A DNA stretch of 64,000 bases from Russula earlei (taxonomy: Eukaryota; Basidiomycota; Agaricomycetes; Russulales; Russulaceae), in the NCBI GenBank assembly GCA_025769875.1, contig JAGFNK010000180.1:30495-94494 (forward strand). The letters run 5' to 3'. Below, in pieces: positions 1 through 12,580 of the stretch; position 1 is the first letter of the stretch; every line of letters starts with the position of its first letter. The notes beneath the pieces are model-generated. The model saw only the letters and a list, made by a program, of their open reading frames with translations, searched no databases and had not been told where the DNA came from. A program made the translations under genes and the position numbers.

Positions 1-2078
1 CTTCGATCAAAGGTTGCAAGGGATTGTAGAGCGAATGGATGAGGTTGTCCGGTAAGGACGATTCGAACGCAATGTTTTGGATTAGGCCGTTTCTGGTCTT
101 GTGGTTTCCGATCAGTTGACTCCAGGGTACCGCGCCAATCATTTCCTTGCCACCCTTCTCAGGCTGCACGACCATAGCCCAGTAAAGAAGGAGCCAAAAG
201 ACGGACTCCGCATCGTGGTTGAGCTCGTGGCTGAACTCGTCGCGTGATCCTTTATCAGTGCGTGTGGGAACCGGAACGAAGATTTTTTCTTCAATTAAGC
301 TCGAGAATTTCTTAACTCGATCCGGGTGGGCCATAGCATAGGGAGAACAACTCTGGGGAATCCCAGGAACTTGGGCGACCCACTTAGTGGGTGGCACAGG
401 TGCGCCCCGTTCAACAGCCCGAGCAATAAAAATAGGTGTTCCCTGGTAAAAATGAGTAGGGCGCCTAACGGATAGGATCACGACGCAACTCACCGTTCGG
501 TCAATTCGCGGCTTGTCACCATTCTCAGGTCCTAAGTGCTCCGCAAGGTTGAAGTCAACAAGGAGCATTGATGTTTTCGAGGGATCGTTGCTACATCAAA
601 TCTTCGTTATCAACTATCCTATTTCTTCGATATACACATACCTCTCGCCTAGGAGATACTTGGCAAAGCAGAGGTCTTGAGGAAGAGGCACAGTCTTCGG
701 CGGCGAAGAGCGATCCGACGAATTCTCGACATACAGCACGTTTCCTGAGCTGATATCGCGATGAAGGACCTCGCGGTGGAGCCGCAAATACCGCAATACT
801 GGCAAGAATGTCAGCAGATCGCGTCGCAACAGAGATTTAAAGACCTTCTAGAACGTCGAACAACGTCTCCAACACTTGAGACAGTGTAGGGATACTCGTG
901 AAAGGGGATCCACTCTCTCCAAGACCCAAGCGGTGCTTCCACCTTTCTTTAGACAGAGGTTCCCCAATTGGTATTGTTTCACCATATGTGGCTACCACCA
1001 CGCCAGGCACCTGCGTCGGTTTATGAACATGCTCTTGGAGAATTTTTAGTTCTTCAAAACGTCTTCCAACTCGGCAAAGCTGGTCTTTGAGTATGCTAAG
1101 ATTCTTGTCTCCAAGTTTGAAGCGTGGATGGGAGAGAACATGTGTACGAGTTGCGAATGGATTTCTGGCATATATGGGATAAAAACCGGACACTGCTCTT
1201 TTTTCCCTTTCCGATATGCGTATGTTTATCGTATACTTGGCCGTGGTTTCTTTATCGAACTCGATGTTGATATACGATGAATCTGCGAAGTGGCCAGGCT
1301 GGTAGAGGCGATATATGAACGCACATAATAACTGGTCGAAGCGTTCGTGATCCCATTGGACATGGAATTCCCGTATACCTTCCCCGCCAATCCCAAAAAA
1401 GAATGTGAGGCCCTTTTCGGACGAAAGCAGGCCTTGGGCGACGTAGAGGTCGGGTCTAGCTAAAAGCAGGTAGTGGAGATATGAAATCGCCTGTCCCCTC
1501 TGGATGTTTGGGGGCTTTCCCCTAGATGCCGTCTCCCCGGCAAGTTGAATAAACGGCCAGCGCACGACATCATCCTTCCAGTTGTTCTGAAAGGCAGCCG
1601 TGATGTCGGGCTTGCACTTTGTGTCCGTAACGTGTCCAGGTGGCGATCTGTTTCCCGTGTCCCGGAACTCAAGGGTATTGCCCTGTGAAAAATCTAAAGT
1701 GAAAATCATATGTCGGCAAGAAAGCCAAGTAAGTACAGAAACAGGTAGGTGCTCACACTCGTCCTTTATAATTTGGGCCGCCGTATTAGCCAATTCAATA
1801 AAAGATTCCTGTTTTCTCAGGTTTTCGCCAAGAACAATTTCGGGGAGTTGGTCTTTTAATTTCAAAAAGTCGAGGAACCCTGACTCGTCAAAAGGTTTCA
1901 GCATAAAGCGCTCATCGTGACCAAGTTTCTGGTATTGCTCGCGGTTTTCGGGAAGAAAATACTTGTACACTTTGCCGACCGGAGACGACTTGGTAGGTTT
2001 GACGGGAGGGACCTGGCCACGAGGAGGTGTATGTGGGCCTGAATGGCCGGAATCAGGAGAAGTCGCAAATGACATCAA
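1..2078 (-). CDS. FunK1-type fungal protein kinase, 3' end beyond window
   Basis: Fungus-specific protein kinase of the FunK1 family; substrates of this family are unknown. I model exons 2078-845, 798-642 and 590-1 (minus strand), with introns 799-844 (46 bp) and 591-641 (51 bp). Both introns have GT...AG borders and joining them keeps one frame. The catalytic loop HRDISSGN falls at about residues 424-431, and the metal-binding motif is DFN (residues 476-478), where most kinases have DFG. The conserved segments KYLLGESNDPSK and LLVDFNLAE are clear only after splicing. The stretch 1-590 is open to the window edge (over 660 codons in total). The start ATG at 2078 is the first of the open frame. 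An alternative intron near 480-530 would break the frame, so I read that part as coding. No inactivating change is visible. Confidence 0.85.
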
Positions 2079-4770
2079 TGCAGAGCGAATGAAAGGAGTA
2101 AAATGTCACATGTCACATGTCACACTCAACTTGTTTACGTTGCCACCACATAGTTTGCGACGTCCGCCACCGCTACCTCCACCGCCACAATTTGCCTGCT
2201 TGGATCAGCTCTGACCCCTCTCCCCACTACGACATTTCCATATATAGTAGCTTACAAAGATGTGGTAATGTGACAAATGTGGGCCGATAAGAGGACCTCT
2301 GAAAGAAAAAAAAGTTCGGTCCATTGCCATTGGACCGAAAATGGACCGCGGATCGAACCAGACCGGACCGATGGCAACCGAAGTGTAGCTGTGTCAGCGG
2401 TATCCGCGGTGCGTTTGTTTCGTTCACACACGCTCTCTCATCCTCTCCTCCCTCTCCTTCCCACTAAACCTCTCTCCATGGCCAACATGACTACCTCCCT
2501 GGACAAGCCTCCACCTCATTACCCATAGCAAGCCACATTCCTGACTCAGCTGGAATGGATTTGCACGTGCGGTATTTCGTTTTCGTTTCTGTGGCTACTT
2601 TGTTTTAATTTTTACACCACCACTCAGTATGTCAGTTGTCTCCCATTCGCTTACCCACGTGTGCCCTGTGGCTCGCGCACTCGGGCCCTATACCTCTATC
2701 CAACCCTCAACTATACGTATCACTGGCATTGCCAGCCACCGCCTCTACGTCTCCCGTCGCCGCCCCAGTCTCGTCCGCCGCCGTGCCCTCACTCGTCTCC
2801 TCTCCGCCCGCGTCAGCGACAGCCTCCGCGCTGCCAGTCTCAGCCTCAGCATTGCCAACCGCCTCTACGTCTTCCGTCGCCGCCCCAGTCCTCGTCTCGC
2901 GCACCGCCGCACCCGTAGCCTCAGCCTCGCCCACCGACGTCTTAGCGCCGCCCGCCGCCTCAAGCCCAGCTCAATCGGCCATCGCCACCACGCCCTCAGC
3001 CTCGTCCGCTGCCGTTCTGGGTCTAGTCCCAGCCACCGCTCTGCTTCCTGACCACGCCGCCCTCTCACTTCCGTCGCTAGCCGTTATGCCGCCTCGCACC
3101 GCCGAGAAAGAACGCACAAATAACCGGAAAACGAAGAGCACGCCGCCGCCTCAGAAGAGCAGATGTCACAACGCCGCCTCGCAGAAAGAACATCAGACCC
3201 TGCCACCACGCCGTCGTCACAGGAGAGGCCGCCGACGCAAGCACCACGCCGCACAACACCTCCCCTTCCATCGCATCCCCGCCCACACGTACGCCCTCAT
3301 CCACGCGTGCTGCCACCACCTGCAGTGGCGAAGACCTCGTCGCCGCGGCCGTGAGATGATTACCCGAGACCCGTTCACGTCTTGTTTTTGGACACTGATC
3401 ACACACTCTCTAGCTCAACAACTACGGCAAGCGTTCGCAAGGCGAACCACGCTGTCCACCACCTCTTGTCTCGTCACCCACTCGCGCGCTATCGTCAACA
3501 CGTCCCACCGCCACCTGCTGTAGAGACGACCCCGCCATCTCGCCACCGCCCTCACCCTCTTCTCCGTCGCCTCCATCTCCCACGACCCTCGCCCTCCGGC
3601 GCTGCCACCCTCTCTCACCACCGCCCTCGCTCTTGCCGCCATCGCCTCTGCATAGACAGCAGCAGCAACAGCAGCAACACGGCCGACGCTTGGCAACACC
3701 ACGAGGCGCGACGACGCATTCGACACGCTGCGAGCACGCCTCATCCCCTCCCTGCTTCGACACACCACACCCGCGTTCAACACCTTCGACACGCCGCAAG
3801 GCTCAGACTCGGACAAGGACGTGTCACACACTCGATCGTCCTCGGACACGGATCCCGTACCCGTACAGAGATACAGCAACGGAAGGAACATAGTCACAAC
3901 TGCAGAGCACATAGATAATAAACTACGCGTTCATATCTGTAGTATGTAGCACACACCGCAATAATATAATGTTACATTATTATAAATGCATGGTCTGGAC
4001 CGGTTATAAACTGGTCTGAACTGGTCCAGTGACCGTCGGGCAACTGCAACAGACCGGTCTATGAAATTCATGAACAGGGCCGGGCCGGTTTCCCGAAGGT
4101 CACATGGTGTCATAGTGGGAGAGGTCCGATTACACTCGTCTAGTCTGTCCTTATGTGACTCGTCCGGGACAACGCTCCCTATTCACCAACGCCTTCGACT
4201 GGCTTTCTGTTCTCTTCCACCACAGTGCTCCCATTTTTTGCAGCACTTTCTGATCTTTATGTCCTCGTCCCATGCATAGATCAAACAATTCGATTTCTTG
4301 GGCTCGAGAACTCGGAAGCTCCTCCGGTAGACTATACCTCATATTCAAGGATTTGGCCATCTGTGCAGTAGTATCGAGCGTTTTGCGTCGGCGACGAGTG
4401 CGCCTCCCGGAGACACGTTCGCCCCACCGCCACGGCCTGCCTCGCGCAATAGGCGCCCCAAAACAATAACAATTGCATTCCCAGCTTGACAGTGGTCAGG
4501 GTCCATATAGCAACAAGTCCCTAAACTGGTACGCGCGCCCTTGAGCACTAAGCACGGCATCGCCCCGTAGCCCCGATCTTCCGTCCTTACTCTCATGAGG
4601 GCCCCTTACTTATGCACCCGGCTCAATAGACAGGAAGCTTCAATGTTCGTGCCCCATGCACGTGCGAGACACTGAGGTACGCATATCCCATTCCCGTGTA
4701 TTTACGCACTCTGCGGCCTTATTTTTAATCTATAGCGCGTGTGTGTTGCCCGATCAAACAAACCTCGACC
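2079..4770. repeat. GC-rich low-complexity region, no supported gene
   Basis: From about 2630 to 3900 the DNA is dense in CCGCC, GCCTC and CGTC words, giving long overlapping open frames rich in Ala, Ser, Pro and Arg in several phases on both strands; none has a recognisable domain. CpG is abundant here, unlike related repeats at 34-44 kb. Positions 2407-2470 carry a pyrimidine-rich module (GTGCGTTTG... then CTCTCTCATCCTCTCC) that recurs elsewhere in the window. Around 2316-2385 and 3990-4090 there are GGTCCA/GGACCG words that resemble subterminal repeats of DNA transposons, but no clean inverted terminal repeat could be drawn. From 4100 to 4770 nothing is recognised. Confidence 0.5.
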
Positions 4771-5571
4771 CTAATCAACCCTTGGCCAGGGCCACTGAGC
4801 GAGCGGGTCAGGGAGAAATTTGACATTCGAAGTCAGATGGGAAGGACATCGACGAGTAGAAAATCTGAGTGCTGAGTGCCGGGTGGCCTCGGTCGGGATG
4901 AAGACAGCCTTGTTCCCAAACGCGGCCATGCTCGCGATCTCCTGCCGACGGCGACCCATCTCCTGCGCGAACTCGTCCCTGATGTCCGCGTCTGCCTGCG
5001 CCTTGATGCGGATCGCTTCCGCTTCCGCCTCGACTGCGAGATGCGTCGCGTGCGCGCGCGCCTCAGCTTTGATGTGGGTGCGCTCGGAGACCACCTTTGC
5101 AGCCGCGATGATGGAGTACGCTTCGGCGTCAGATTCTGCTTGAAAAGACGGATCGGGTCAGTAGGGAGTGTGGGCTGCGTGTGGAGCCGGCACGTATGTT
5201 GCGAGCTTGTGCCTTGGTGCGGACGATGGACAGAACACCCTCTTCCTGCTTGACCTTGTCGCTGCTTTCACGATCAACGATCTGTGGAGGCGCTCGGTTA
5301 AGTCCTTATCTCATTTCACCACAGCGGAGAGGACTTTCCGCAGTGTCGATTTGAGCCTGCAGGGCACGTTTGGTGAGTTTATCCATCGTGCTCGCAATCT
5401 CGCCTGATATACTTGTCACAAAGTTATTATATCGTCACCCTTGAACCACCTATCAATGATCGCAAGGTCCTTCAGATTGATACCGTATTCGAGGGCGGCG
5501 GTATACAAATCGTCCGTCGCGTGTATTCCTAGCGCGTCAAGGAATTGAGAAGGGTTCTCTGTATCCTCCAT
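4771..5571 (-). CDS. Band 7/flotillin-like protein, coiled-coil tail portion
   Basis: Modelled as four exons (5571-5439, 5403-5335, 5292-5194, 5135-4771) with introns of 35, 42 and 58 bp; lengths sum to 666 nt (221 residues plus stop) in one frame. The product begins with a helical segment containing FLDALGIHATDDLYTAA and LKDLAIIDRWFKG, followed by a long Ala/Glu/Lys-rich coiled coil (EAEAEAIRIKAQADADIRDE) and ends near FGNKAVFIPTEA. This matches the C-terminal half of fungal SPFH/Band 7 proteins, which form membrane-associated scaffolds. The N-terminal SPFH beta domain is not recognisable upstream, so the gene is either 5'-truncated or has upstream exons I could not identify. The last 30 residues do not look like the family, so a missed 3' intron is possible. 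Confidence 0.55.
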
Positions 5572-6490
5572 GGCGTCGCCACCCAGAGAGCGTTGATTAA
5601 CTATGGAGCTGTAGTCGACTATGGAAAGGAGTCAAATCATCATGACAAAGACAATGGCATGGTGAGCAACGATCTGTGTCAGGTTGGACTGGGTCCTGTC
5701 TCAAAGGCGTCTCTTCTCTGTGTGTAGCGAGTTTGAGGGGCTCCTCCAGCTACCACTTGACGTACAGCTTTAAGCTCACCGAACCTGGTCAAGGGTGATT
5801 CTGTGGGTCCAGAGTCGTGAGTCGTCAGGGAACAGTGGGAGGCAGTTCACGGACATGTCCTATGTCGGCGTCAATTTTCGCCAAGCGTGTGGAGAGCGTC
5901 CACGCAGAGTGACGTTCCGATGCGTGATGCAGTGCTGGCCTGCGGAAAGCAGCTCTGACGGATCCCAATCCTCGTCAGCAAGCCTTGGCGGCTTCGGGCC
6001 GCAAGGGCGGGTGCGGAGGAGCGCGAAAGCGCAACACGGCGCGTCCTCGGGTCTCAGCCATTCCCGCCGGGCCATACTGTAATGGCGGACAGACGTTCGC
6101 GTCGACGTTGCTGCTCTCATTTCGTGCGCGCCGCTGCTCAAGCAGCACATCCTTCACACCCTGTCCATGACCAATGAGGAGCTCGCCTCGCTCGAGCCGA
6201 TCATCGCGCAGGCTTGGGACCAGTGGGATCACCAGGTATGTCCTCCGCCACGCCATACGTGTGCGCACGACCCGTCAAATCCTCACCTTCTCCCCCGGCC
6301 TCTGCAGCGTCGGTTACACTATGCTCAACAAGCACAAGCCGCTGCGGGCGCAGGCAGACCTCCCGACGGTCAACCGCTCGGGGAGGTGGCCCCTCCTCCG
6401 CCGCCCCACACGTACCCAGCCGCGGTCGAGTTGGGCGACGCACAGACGACAGCACAGCCCTTCCCCCCGCCAGATCCTAATCAACATTCG
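5572..6490. other. Unrecognised DNA between SPFH-like gene and repeats
   Basis: A plus-strand open stretch around 6080-6235 encodes a helical segment (LLKQHILHTLSMTNEELASL) followed by a GT at 6235, which looks like an exon end, but no family is recognised and no complete gene could be built. It could be an exon of an unknown plus-strand gene or part of a missed 5' region of the minus-strand neighbour. Other frames are GC-rich noise. Confidence 0.25.
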
Positions 6491-8505
6491 ATGCCGCAAG
6501 CAAACGATTCCCGCGCACTCTTTCATCGCTCGCTCCTCACGCCGTCCCTTTGCCTCATGTTTCTTTGCCCACCGTTCCGATGTCACTACCGGAGTCTCAG
6601 CCCCGCTAGCAGTTGTCTCACCTCAAGCTGCCTCAGTTCCAGCTTTGCCCGCCACTCTGCCACCTCAATTTCTTGCCCTCTCGCCGTCTCAGCCTCGCCC
6701 CCCACTACCTTAGCTTCGCCCTCTCCGGTCACAGTTTTTCCGACCACCGCCGCCTCCTTGTTGCTCACTGTCGCTGTCTCAGCCCCCATTCCATAATTGC
6801 CCCCACGTCGTTAGTGCCTGCCTCAATCGTCGTACCTACTCCGTCTTCCACCTCCTCTGCTCCATCTCCAGTCACCTCAGGTTCAGCCTCACTCACCGCT
6901 GTCGCCCCAGCTCCGTTCCATGTCTCCGTCTTGGTCTCACAGCCACCGTCTCAGCACCAGCCGCCACCGTGGTTCTAGTTTCGCGCGATACCAGCATCGC
7001 AGCACCGTTGCTGTCCAAGGTGTTCAAGAAGGTCCAGACCCGAGCCAAGCCAGGCGCCGCCACAGAGAAGCAGACGCTGCCACCACACCGCCAACCAAGG
7101 AGACGCCGCTGATGCCAGCAGCACGCCACACGCGGCGTTTCACATCATCTCCCCTTCCACGCGCGCTTACACATGCCATCGCCACCTGCAGTGGAGGAAC
7201 CCCTTCATGGCTATCGCAAGGTGCTAGCACTAGCAACGCACAAGCCGACCACACCCTCCACCTCCGTCGACAATGCTATGCTGCCTCCCGCAGAGCTCAC
7301 CACTCGATGCGACAAAGCTAATGGCACGCCGGCGATTGCAGCAGCAGAAGCAGCAGCTATGCGCTGCACCACCACGAGGCACGACGACAGAATGGAGCAC
7401 GCACATGTGCGCGCCTTGCCTCTCTCCACTACTGGCTAGTCAACGCTCACGCCACCCAGTCCCGCCTTCTTGCCACACGCACCAGCATGCGATGACCTCG
7501 AGCGCTCCATCATCCCCCTTTTTGTAGCCAGCAGTTCAAGCCTGCTCGGTCTGTCAGTCGCAAGCTCACTTTCACGACGGAGGACCTCGGGACAGCTGCA
7601 GTTACGACGACACCACACGGGCATATGGCTTAAAACTCCACTCTCGACAGTTTGACTAGGGACAGTCAAAATGCCCTTGGGTGGGAGACGTATAGCGGAT
7701 TGTGGATGGCCATGGAATTCGCTCTTACATGGGTACATCATCGCCCCCATCGTGCGTCCTGTCACTTCCAGGTTGCCCTCGCGTCACCTCCCTCACGTCC
7801 CTCGACCACGTTCTCAAAAGCTCGTCGCCACCGATCGCCACGTGCCAGCGCAGCCACCGGAGACGACGCCTCGACGCCTCGTGTCGTCCGGTCTGACCCC
7901 GTCCACTGACTTGGATTTCCTTTCGTATGCCTGCCTGTCTTTCAAGCCTTTGTATGTGCCCGAGCGGATCTGACTGAACGAATGCACGCAAACGTTGTCT
8001 CCTGCGGGCCCGCTGGGTTTCAAGTCACCCGAATGTTCCTGCAATCAGGCATTCTTGCACTTGACCGGCGTCCGTTTTTGTTTTCATTTTTGGGCGTTCT
8101 CTCTCATTCTCTTTCCCCTCTTCCTTCCCTCCAGTGCAACAGCCCATTGTCCCATTTCACAAGCCTCTCTTCACGCGGTGATGACGCTGCCCCCTCCCCT
8201 CCTGCCCCAGTTTCTGCCATGCGCAACATGTGTTTCCCTTCGTTTTTCCCCTCCATTTTCTCTCTTTTTTTTTGCTTTCATTTTCCCCTCGAGCAGCGGT
8301 GGTGACGACGACGTCACCATCACAGCGCCAACCTCAACGCGATGGCCATGACCATGACCGCAACCATGGAATGGCACAAGCAGCCACCACAAGTTTTCCC
8401 GCGTGCAGTCATTCTCACACATTGACCAGGTGCGTTTTTCAACTTCATTTTTTGCGGGTTCTCATTCTATCTTGCCTCCCCTTTCCTCCTTCCTCCAGAT
8501 GATGA
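6490..8505. repeat. Repetitive CpG-rich region with intron-like pyrimidine modules
   Basis: The region contains Ser/Pro/Ala-rich low-complexity frames (6600-7000) like those at 2630-3500, and at least two modules that look like introns: one about 8068-8137 and one about 8425-8499. Both have a GT-type start, a T-rich run with TTTTCATTTTT, a CTCTCATTCT block and a CCTTCCTCCAG end. Matching modules occur at 2407, 35701, 36407 and weakly 62836. No intact gene could be assembled across them. Confidence 0.5.
7715..8050 (+). repeat. Dispersed repeat copy 1 (CpG-rich version)
   Basis: Two blocks match other parts of the window: a block with CTTACATGGGTACATC (about 7725-7745) and a block running from TGCCAGCGCAGCCACCGGAG (7848) through TTTCCTTTCGTATGCCTGCC to GAACGAATGCACGC (about 7995). 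They align with 43050-43865 (same strand) and with 33480-33910 (opposite strand). This copy keeps its CpG sites where the others have TpG or CpA. Function unknown. Confidence 0.5.
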
Positions 8506-10216
8506 TATCTGATATCTACATGACAGTTTACTTCTATGTTCCATGTAATGCATAATACAGCTTGTATATTGTATTCTATATACTAAAAAACTGGGTTCCT
8601 GCTATCCAACACCCAAACTGAAATACACTGAAATACATGACTTCAATGTGAGATTGAAGGAGATGTGGGTGGTGTGGGTGGTGCAGGTGTTAATGAGGTG
8701 GAGAATGCAGCATGCATGCAGATGCATCTTAACATGGCATTGCATGTCACAGTTACACGAGGTGGTCCTCCATCATGCAAGAAGAACGGATAGTTGTTGT
8801 GCACTGTGGCTCATTGCAGCTTGGGAGGCAGGCAGCATGGGTGTTGATGGGGCAGTGGATGGTAGTTGTGTTCTTTTTGCAGTGGGTTGAATTACCATAC
8901 TGTTGGAGCTATAGGGATGATAGCTCAGGCTTGTGTGTAAAAGACTGACACGACGGACAGGAATGGATAAGTCCAGTCCACTAAAACTCAACTCAGTGGT
9001 CAATAAAGGTGAAATATATTGACCACTGAATTGACTCAGCTCAGATTACAAATTATTTTAAAACAATTGATTGATTTGTTGCCCTCTCCTCATGCATCAC
9101 ATTATTGTAAATATGTCAACCCAAACAATTAGAACTTAGTCAAATGCTTAAGAGAGGGCAGCTCAGTTCCCAAGTTATGTAACCTAAGATGCAACATGAG
9201 TTGCCCCGAATCACCAGGGGGATCATATACACTTAATTTGCCCGATCAATTTAGCCTTAGCAGACTTGGATAAACTTAACACAATGGCGTATGTTAATAT
9301 ATGGATTTATATTGGATCAATCAAGACATAAAGTGCATCCACAAATATGACACCAAATTTTAAATGAGAACGGTCTGCTCATTACATGGCGATAATTGGC
9401 CAATGGGGATCAATCGCACCCGATGGGGATCAATCGCCTCGATGACAGAGACTGACCACACAGATTAAACTCAATGCAAAGATCTGGGCTTTACATTTTG
9501 TTACAATTTTACTCGAGCCAAATAATATAGTTAGCATTCTTATAATTGAATCTTGCTTGTATTTTCCCACTAAGAACCAAGTCTGTGTTGAAGGCAGCGG
9601 GCGGCGGCTTGCTGAGTTTGTGAAAACACACACAAAAGAAGGGACAAAACAGGTCTCTTGTTCCGAGGCATAACTAGAGTGTTTAAATACGAGACGCGAT
9701 CTATGAGAGAGGGGGATATTGGGGGATTGGGGAGACAGAAAGACGCAAGTTGGGAGTGCGATACATGGATGTGAAACAAGACGAGCCAGAGCAATGAGCT
9801 GCAAAACGAGGCGTAAGTATGAATCCGGAACAGTATCATTGACTCAGGTAAACGAAACTGATCAGTAATAAGCAAGTCAAAGGGAACAAACAGAGTCAGA
9901 GGCCAAGTAACTAGGGAGTCCGAATTCATAGCAAGACAGAAACTGAGGAGTAGTGTACGAAGGGTCCGCGAAGCGATGATGATGGAAATCATCAGGGCAC
10001 TGAGCCCTCGCATCCAACTGTGGTGACAACAGTGAAAGGCAGCAGAGTGCATCTTAGTGGTCATGGCGAGGCAATGCAATGAAAGAGGGTCGAGAGCTGG
10101 CTGGGCAGCGGAGGTGGAACCGGTACGCAATGAAAGAGAGTGTCAAGAGCAATGATGCAGGGCTGGAATGGGATGCTGCCTTACAGTGGGACACTGTGTG
10201 ACGATGTACTAAAGAA
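8506..10216. other. AT-richer intergenic DNA, no gene seen
   Basis: No open frame shows a recognisable domain or a plausible exon series. The only structure noted is a 13-bp inverted repeat with an 11-base loop at 8993-9029 (arm TCAGTGGTCAATA). Two near-identical phrases, GATCAATCGC, occur at about 9409 and 9428. Confidence 0.4.
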
Positions 10217-12580
10217 TTACCCTGGACAGCCTTGTGAGACAGCCAACGAGCTATACCTGGAAAGTGAAGATCCTTTTGGTAGATATCGTCCTCTACGCTT
10301 TTTGTTGAATGATAGACCATTTGCTACACAGCTATCATCATCTTTAGCCTTGCGCTTGCGGCAGCCCCTGCTGAACGTTGGATCATGACCAAGGATGTTC
10401 TTTGATAGGCTGCCATCATCATCGGACCAATTTTTGGATTCCAGGTTCCATGTTATGAGATTCAAGACCCATTCAGAAGAACAAAGCTTCTCGTGAGCAT
10501 CCTTGACCTCCGTCCAGACATTCCTCTCCTCTTGAGGTTCAGGCATAATTGATTTTGGGTTAATATCATCATAGAAGGTTTTAAGAAGGGTGCGCAACTC
10601 TTCAATGATCTGGCAGCATGGTTCCGGGACAAAACCAAACAAATCCAGGTGAAGTATTAGTTTGTGTAGGAAAGATAGCTTTCCGTCACCGCCCCGGATA
10701 ACACCATCATCATCCACGTCTCTGTATCCATCAAATACGTGTTGCATATCTTGTGATTGGCCCTCGATCACAGAATGTCGGCATTTCATGACAATATAAA
10801 TAAGAACCCAGTAAAAGGATTCAATATCATCTGAAATTTGATGAGATCAAGCGTGAGGGTGTAATAATCATCCTGTTGATATGAACTGCCATGTACCCTG
10901 AACACGAAGTCAATTCGCTGTGCATAGGGGATAAACAGATCATACCATGCGGGAGGGTTGTCTCTGCCAGGTCACATCCATCCTCTTGGACATGTCCCAG
11001 TCGATCAATAAACCTGATCGATCTGGGGTGATCAGAATGTTTCCTGTGCTCACATCCCGATGTAAAATTTTTGCTTTGTCGTATGCGTCCGTATGAGCTG
11101 TTCCAAATTGTCAAACAACAAACTTAAATGTAATGCCAATCCTCACCGATCATAGCATCCTGAATGACCTGGCATAGCTCCCAAGTCAATCCGAACATAC
11201 TCAGTGGCTGTCCGAGCGTGTTCAAGACAAGTCGGTAGTGGACATATCGTTTGACGCGCAGTGTACCGGGACACCAAATACAATTGCAATAGCCACCTAT
11301 CACATAGTCTTGCGTCCTTGTGCTTTGTACGTCAAGTGGATGCTCCGGTGTCGACAGCATGTCGCCAGCTGGACCCAACCTCGGAATGTAATGCACTTTT
11401 GCTTCTTTCAAATCGCGATAAATATCCCCTTCTTTCTCGATACCTGGGAAATTGGTACGCCAGTAATCTTTGAGGTAAACCAGTTCATTCTGTTCGACGT
11501 CATGGCACACAAATCCAAACATCGACCGACCAAAAAGGGTTTTCGTCTCCCATATTGGTTTCCATGTGATATAGGGCTTCGGCTGTCTGTCCGTGGCATG
11601 ATTGTCATTGATGAGAATCTGGCAAAGGTCTTCAACTTCAATTTTCTTGACGTCCATGTATACCACCAGCGTGGACTGTGCATCACCAACCCCCTTATCG
11701 TTCTTCGAGACCGAGGTGACAGTGGTGTTGTATCCACGCTGGGCAAAAGTGAGAGAGTTGAGCCTCCAGATGAATTTGGAAAGGGTGTTGGGATCTTTGG
11801 CCCAATCGAATAGCTCGGTATAGATAGCACCACTGCGATCCCATCGCAGTAGTCGCCCTGTTGCCTTTCCAAAGAGGATGATTGAGTAAGAGAAGACCCA
11901 AAACTGTGAATGATGGATAGAAGTGGCATAATGTGTGAGTTGACCACACACACGATACACGCGCTCAGTCCACCTAACGTGACACTCAAGCCCACCCTTA
12001 CGACCCTCTTACCTCATATGTGTAAGGTTGCAAAAAATGTCCTCTTTTTCCTTTTTGTTTTCGATCCACACATCGACCACACTCCAGTCCAGTGAGGTCA
12101 GCCGCTCGTTTTCTTGATGACCTTCCCTTTTCCAATAGATAACGATGTCTGGTCTCCCTTGGATTGCCTTATCTTGCTTAACAGTGGTGTTGATGAATGT
12201 GAGATTATCAGTGAGGCCGGACGTTTTGATTGCCTGTATCTGTCATGTACGTGAGCGTGGATCCCCCCTTGAATGTGGGGACTGACAAAGTGATCCTCAT
12301 TGTGTGAGATGGAGCACTTGTCAAAGCTGATGATGCGCTCTGTCTTTCGAGCTTGGCTTGCTTCTGGCACAAATTCTGAGAGGAATTTGGCTATTGGCAT
12401 AGGCCCGACAAATTTGTCACATATGTCCCAGATCATGTCCTTATATCTCTCTGAAGCTAGCTTTTGAGGTGTGGATGTGTGTGTGTGACTTCCTGATAGG
12501 TCGTATTTTAGAGGTGAAGTAGTTATAGTTAGACTACTTTGCTCGGTTTGAGGTGGCGTGCTGGGATGGATGACGGCCAT
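10217..12580 (-). pseudogene. FunK1-type protein kinase, inactivated
   Basis: A second FunK1 gene. Exons can be followed from ATG 12580 with introns at 12234-12286, 11974-12012, 11098-11146 and a 48-bp intron just below 10945. Visible landmarks in order are an N-terminal FunK1 segment (SERYKDMIWDICDKFVGPM), ATGRLLRWDRSGA, the catalytic loop KILHRDVSTGN, the metal-binding segment LLIDWDMSK (DWD in place of DFG), GTWQFIST, DDIESFYWVL, and the C-terminal PEPCCQIIEELRTL and KRKAKDDD tail ending at 10217. Between GTWQFIST and DDIESFYWVL the frame holds two TGA stops (around 10848-10875). No GT...AG intron removes them in the right phase. One stop fits CGA to TGA. The copy is therefore probably not functional. 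Confidence 0.75.

Noticed and set aside
2636..3523. 295-codon plus-strand open frame, rich in Ala/Ser/Pro/Arg
   Set aside because: Overlapping long frames on both strands, low complexity and no domain; open because of GC-rich composition, not coding constraint.
3382..3918. 178-codon plus and 165-codon minus frames over the same DNA
   Set aside because: Mutual shadows in a GC-rich repeat; neither has motifs or splice signals.
6167..6796. 209-codon plus-strand frame as a full gene
   Set aside because: Only the first 25 codons look protein-like; the rest is Pro/Ser-rich low complexity after a probable splice donor at 6235.
11238..11813. 191-codon plus-strand open frame
   Set aside because: Antisense shadow of the FunK1 pseudogene, whose motifs are on the minus strand.
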